Assembly (NCBI GenBank): GCA_020284085.1
Contig: JACEVL010000029.1
Coordinates: 790,348 to 854,347 of the forward strand
Direction: 5' to 3'
DNA length: 64,000 nt
Source: Aporrectodea caliginosa
Lineage: Eukaryota; Annelida; Clitellata; Crassiclitellata; Lumbricidae
Part shown: one piece after another, positions 63,343 through 64,000 of the stretch
How positions within the stretch are numbered: position 1 is the stretch's first letter
Layout: each line of letters starts with the position of its first letter
The notes under the pieces: model-generated
Database searches by the model: none
The model's input: the letters and a program-made list of their open reading frames with translations, nothing else
Told to the model about the DNA's origin: nothing
Position numbers and translations under genes: made by a program

Positions 63343-64000
63343 TTCTGGGGTAATCGTCTTAAAGCTATTAAGTAGTCCAAAAGAGTAGTCCGAGGAGTCC
63401 GGTTTCCAGAGGATCATTCAGAGTCTGTAGGTGGGTGTGTTTCGAGAGTTTGAAGGTAGATAGGCTAGGTCTGCATGTTTCTAAATTTCGATTGTGACTA
63501 CATAGATGTGACCAACAAGACCCTCTTACTTACGGAATCACCTTGTTGACTTTTCAAATGAGGTCCTTGATCAGATTTTTTATAACAAATTAGAAGCCTA
63601 GATATCTTCCAGTATTCCCTTAAATATCACACTTGTAACGTACTGTTAAAGGAAACTTCATGCAAAACTGACAAGATATACTGGGTGGGTTTTGGCATCA
63701 ACTTTCTATTCATTGTAATGCATTGCAATATTATAAGCAGATTCACATGACTCTGGGTACACACATTTGCTGTAGGCCTAATGCTGTACCGGTAGAGTTC
63801 AAAGATACGAAACAAAAGCTGGAAAACTTCTATGGCACTCTCTTATCAGCTAATAAGTACATGGCGTTATAGCTTGTAGCAATTATAAAGATAAATAATT
63901 GGACTGAACCGGGTAACCGGCCTTCTCCTTATCACGGTGTCCAACCTCCCCTCAGTGGTGCGAAAAATACGATCCTTGGCAAGTCAATAACTGCCAGATT
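63343..64000. other. Right edge: nothing recognised
   Basis: AT-rich sequence after the 21-bp repeat. No exon, RNA gene or element end identified. Confidence 0.45.

Overview
The window is animal nuclear DNA: AT-rich, intron-rich, and full of dispersed repeats. It holds two large multi-exon genes, both on the minus strand. Domain families, L2/CR1-type LINE tails, abundant non-autonomous hAT elements and local enrichment of the palindrome TAGGCCTA suggest a marine invertebrate. An echinoderm or other non-vertebrate deuterostome is my best guess, but this is inference and nothing in the window proves the species.

Gene 1 (33768 down to 3651) is a PDZ-ZM-LIM protein of the Enigma/ZASP (PDLIM5/7, LDB3) type. 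I assembled 15 coding exons by hand from splice sites and reading phase. They sum to 2184 nt (727 codons plus stop) with every junction in phase. Order: class I PDZ (exons 1-2), low-complexity linker and ZM/DUF4749-like motifs (exons 3-6), three near-identical 72-nt cassette exons (7-9), linker (10-11), then three LIM domains ending at the stop (11-15). Intron 1 is about 16.8 kb and carries a young LTR retrotransposon that encodes Gag and protease but no reverse transcriptase or integrase.

Gene 2 (61000 down to 37230) is a secreted mosaic serine protease related to neurotrypsin/Tequila. Nineteen coding exons sum to 2991 nt (996 codons plus stop), all in phase. Order: signal peptide, basic linker, SRCR1, C-type lectin domain, kringle, SRCR2, LDL-receptor class A, SRCR3, trypsin domain with a complete catalytic triad and trypsin-like Asp in the S1 pocket.

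The rest is mostly mobile DNA. I identified eleven non-autonomous hAT-type elements bounded by 8-bp target-site duplications (eight exact, three 7/8) plus one truncated copy, at least five copies of a 60-76 bp palindromic mini-element, tRNA-derived SINEs, L2/CR1-like LINE fragments, a 44/45 bp hairpin, and several minisatellites. Some sit where they may affect splicing: a 1.1-kb inverted pair of hAT copies flanks PDZ exon 2, and a 216-bp hAT element lies 12 bp into the intron after the protease catalytic-Ser exon. The region 34-37 kb is intergenic. 1-3650 lies downstream of gene 1, and 61001-64000 lies upstream of gene 2.
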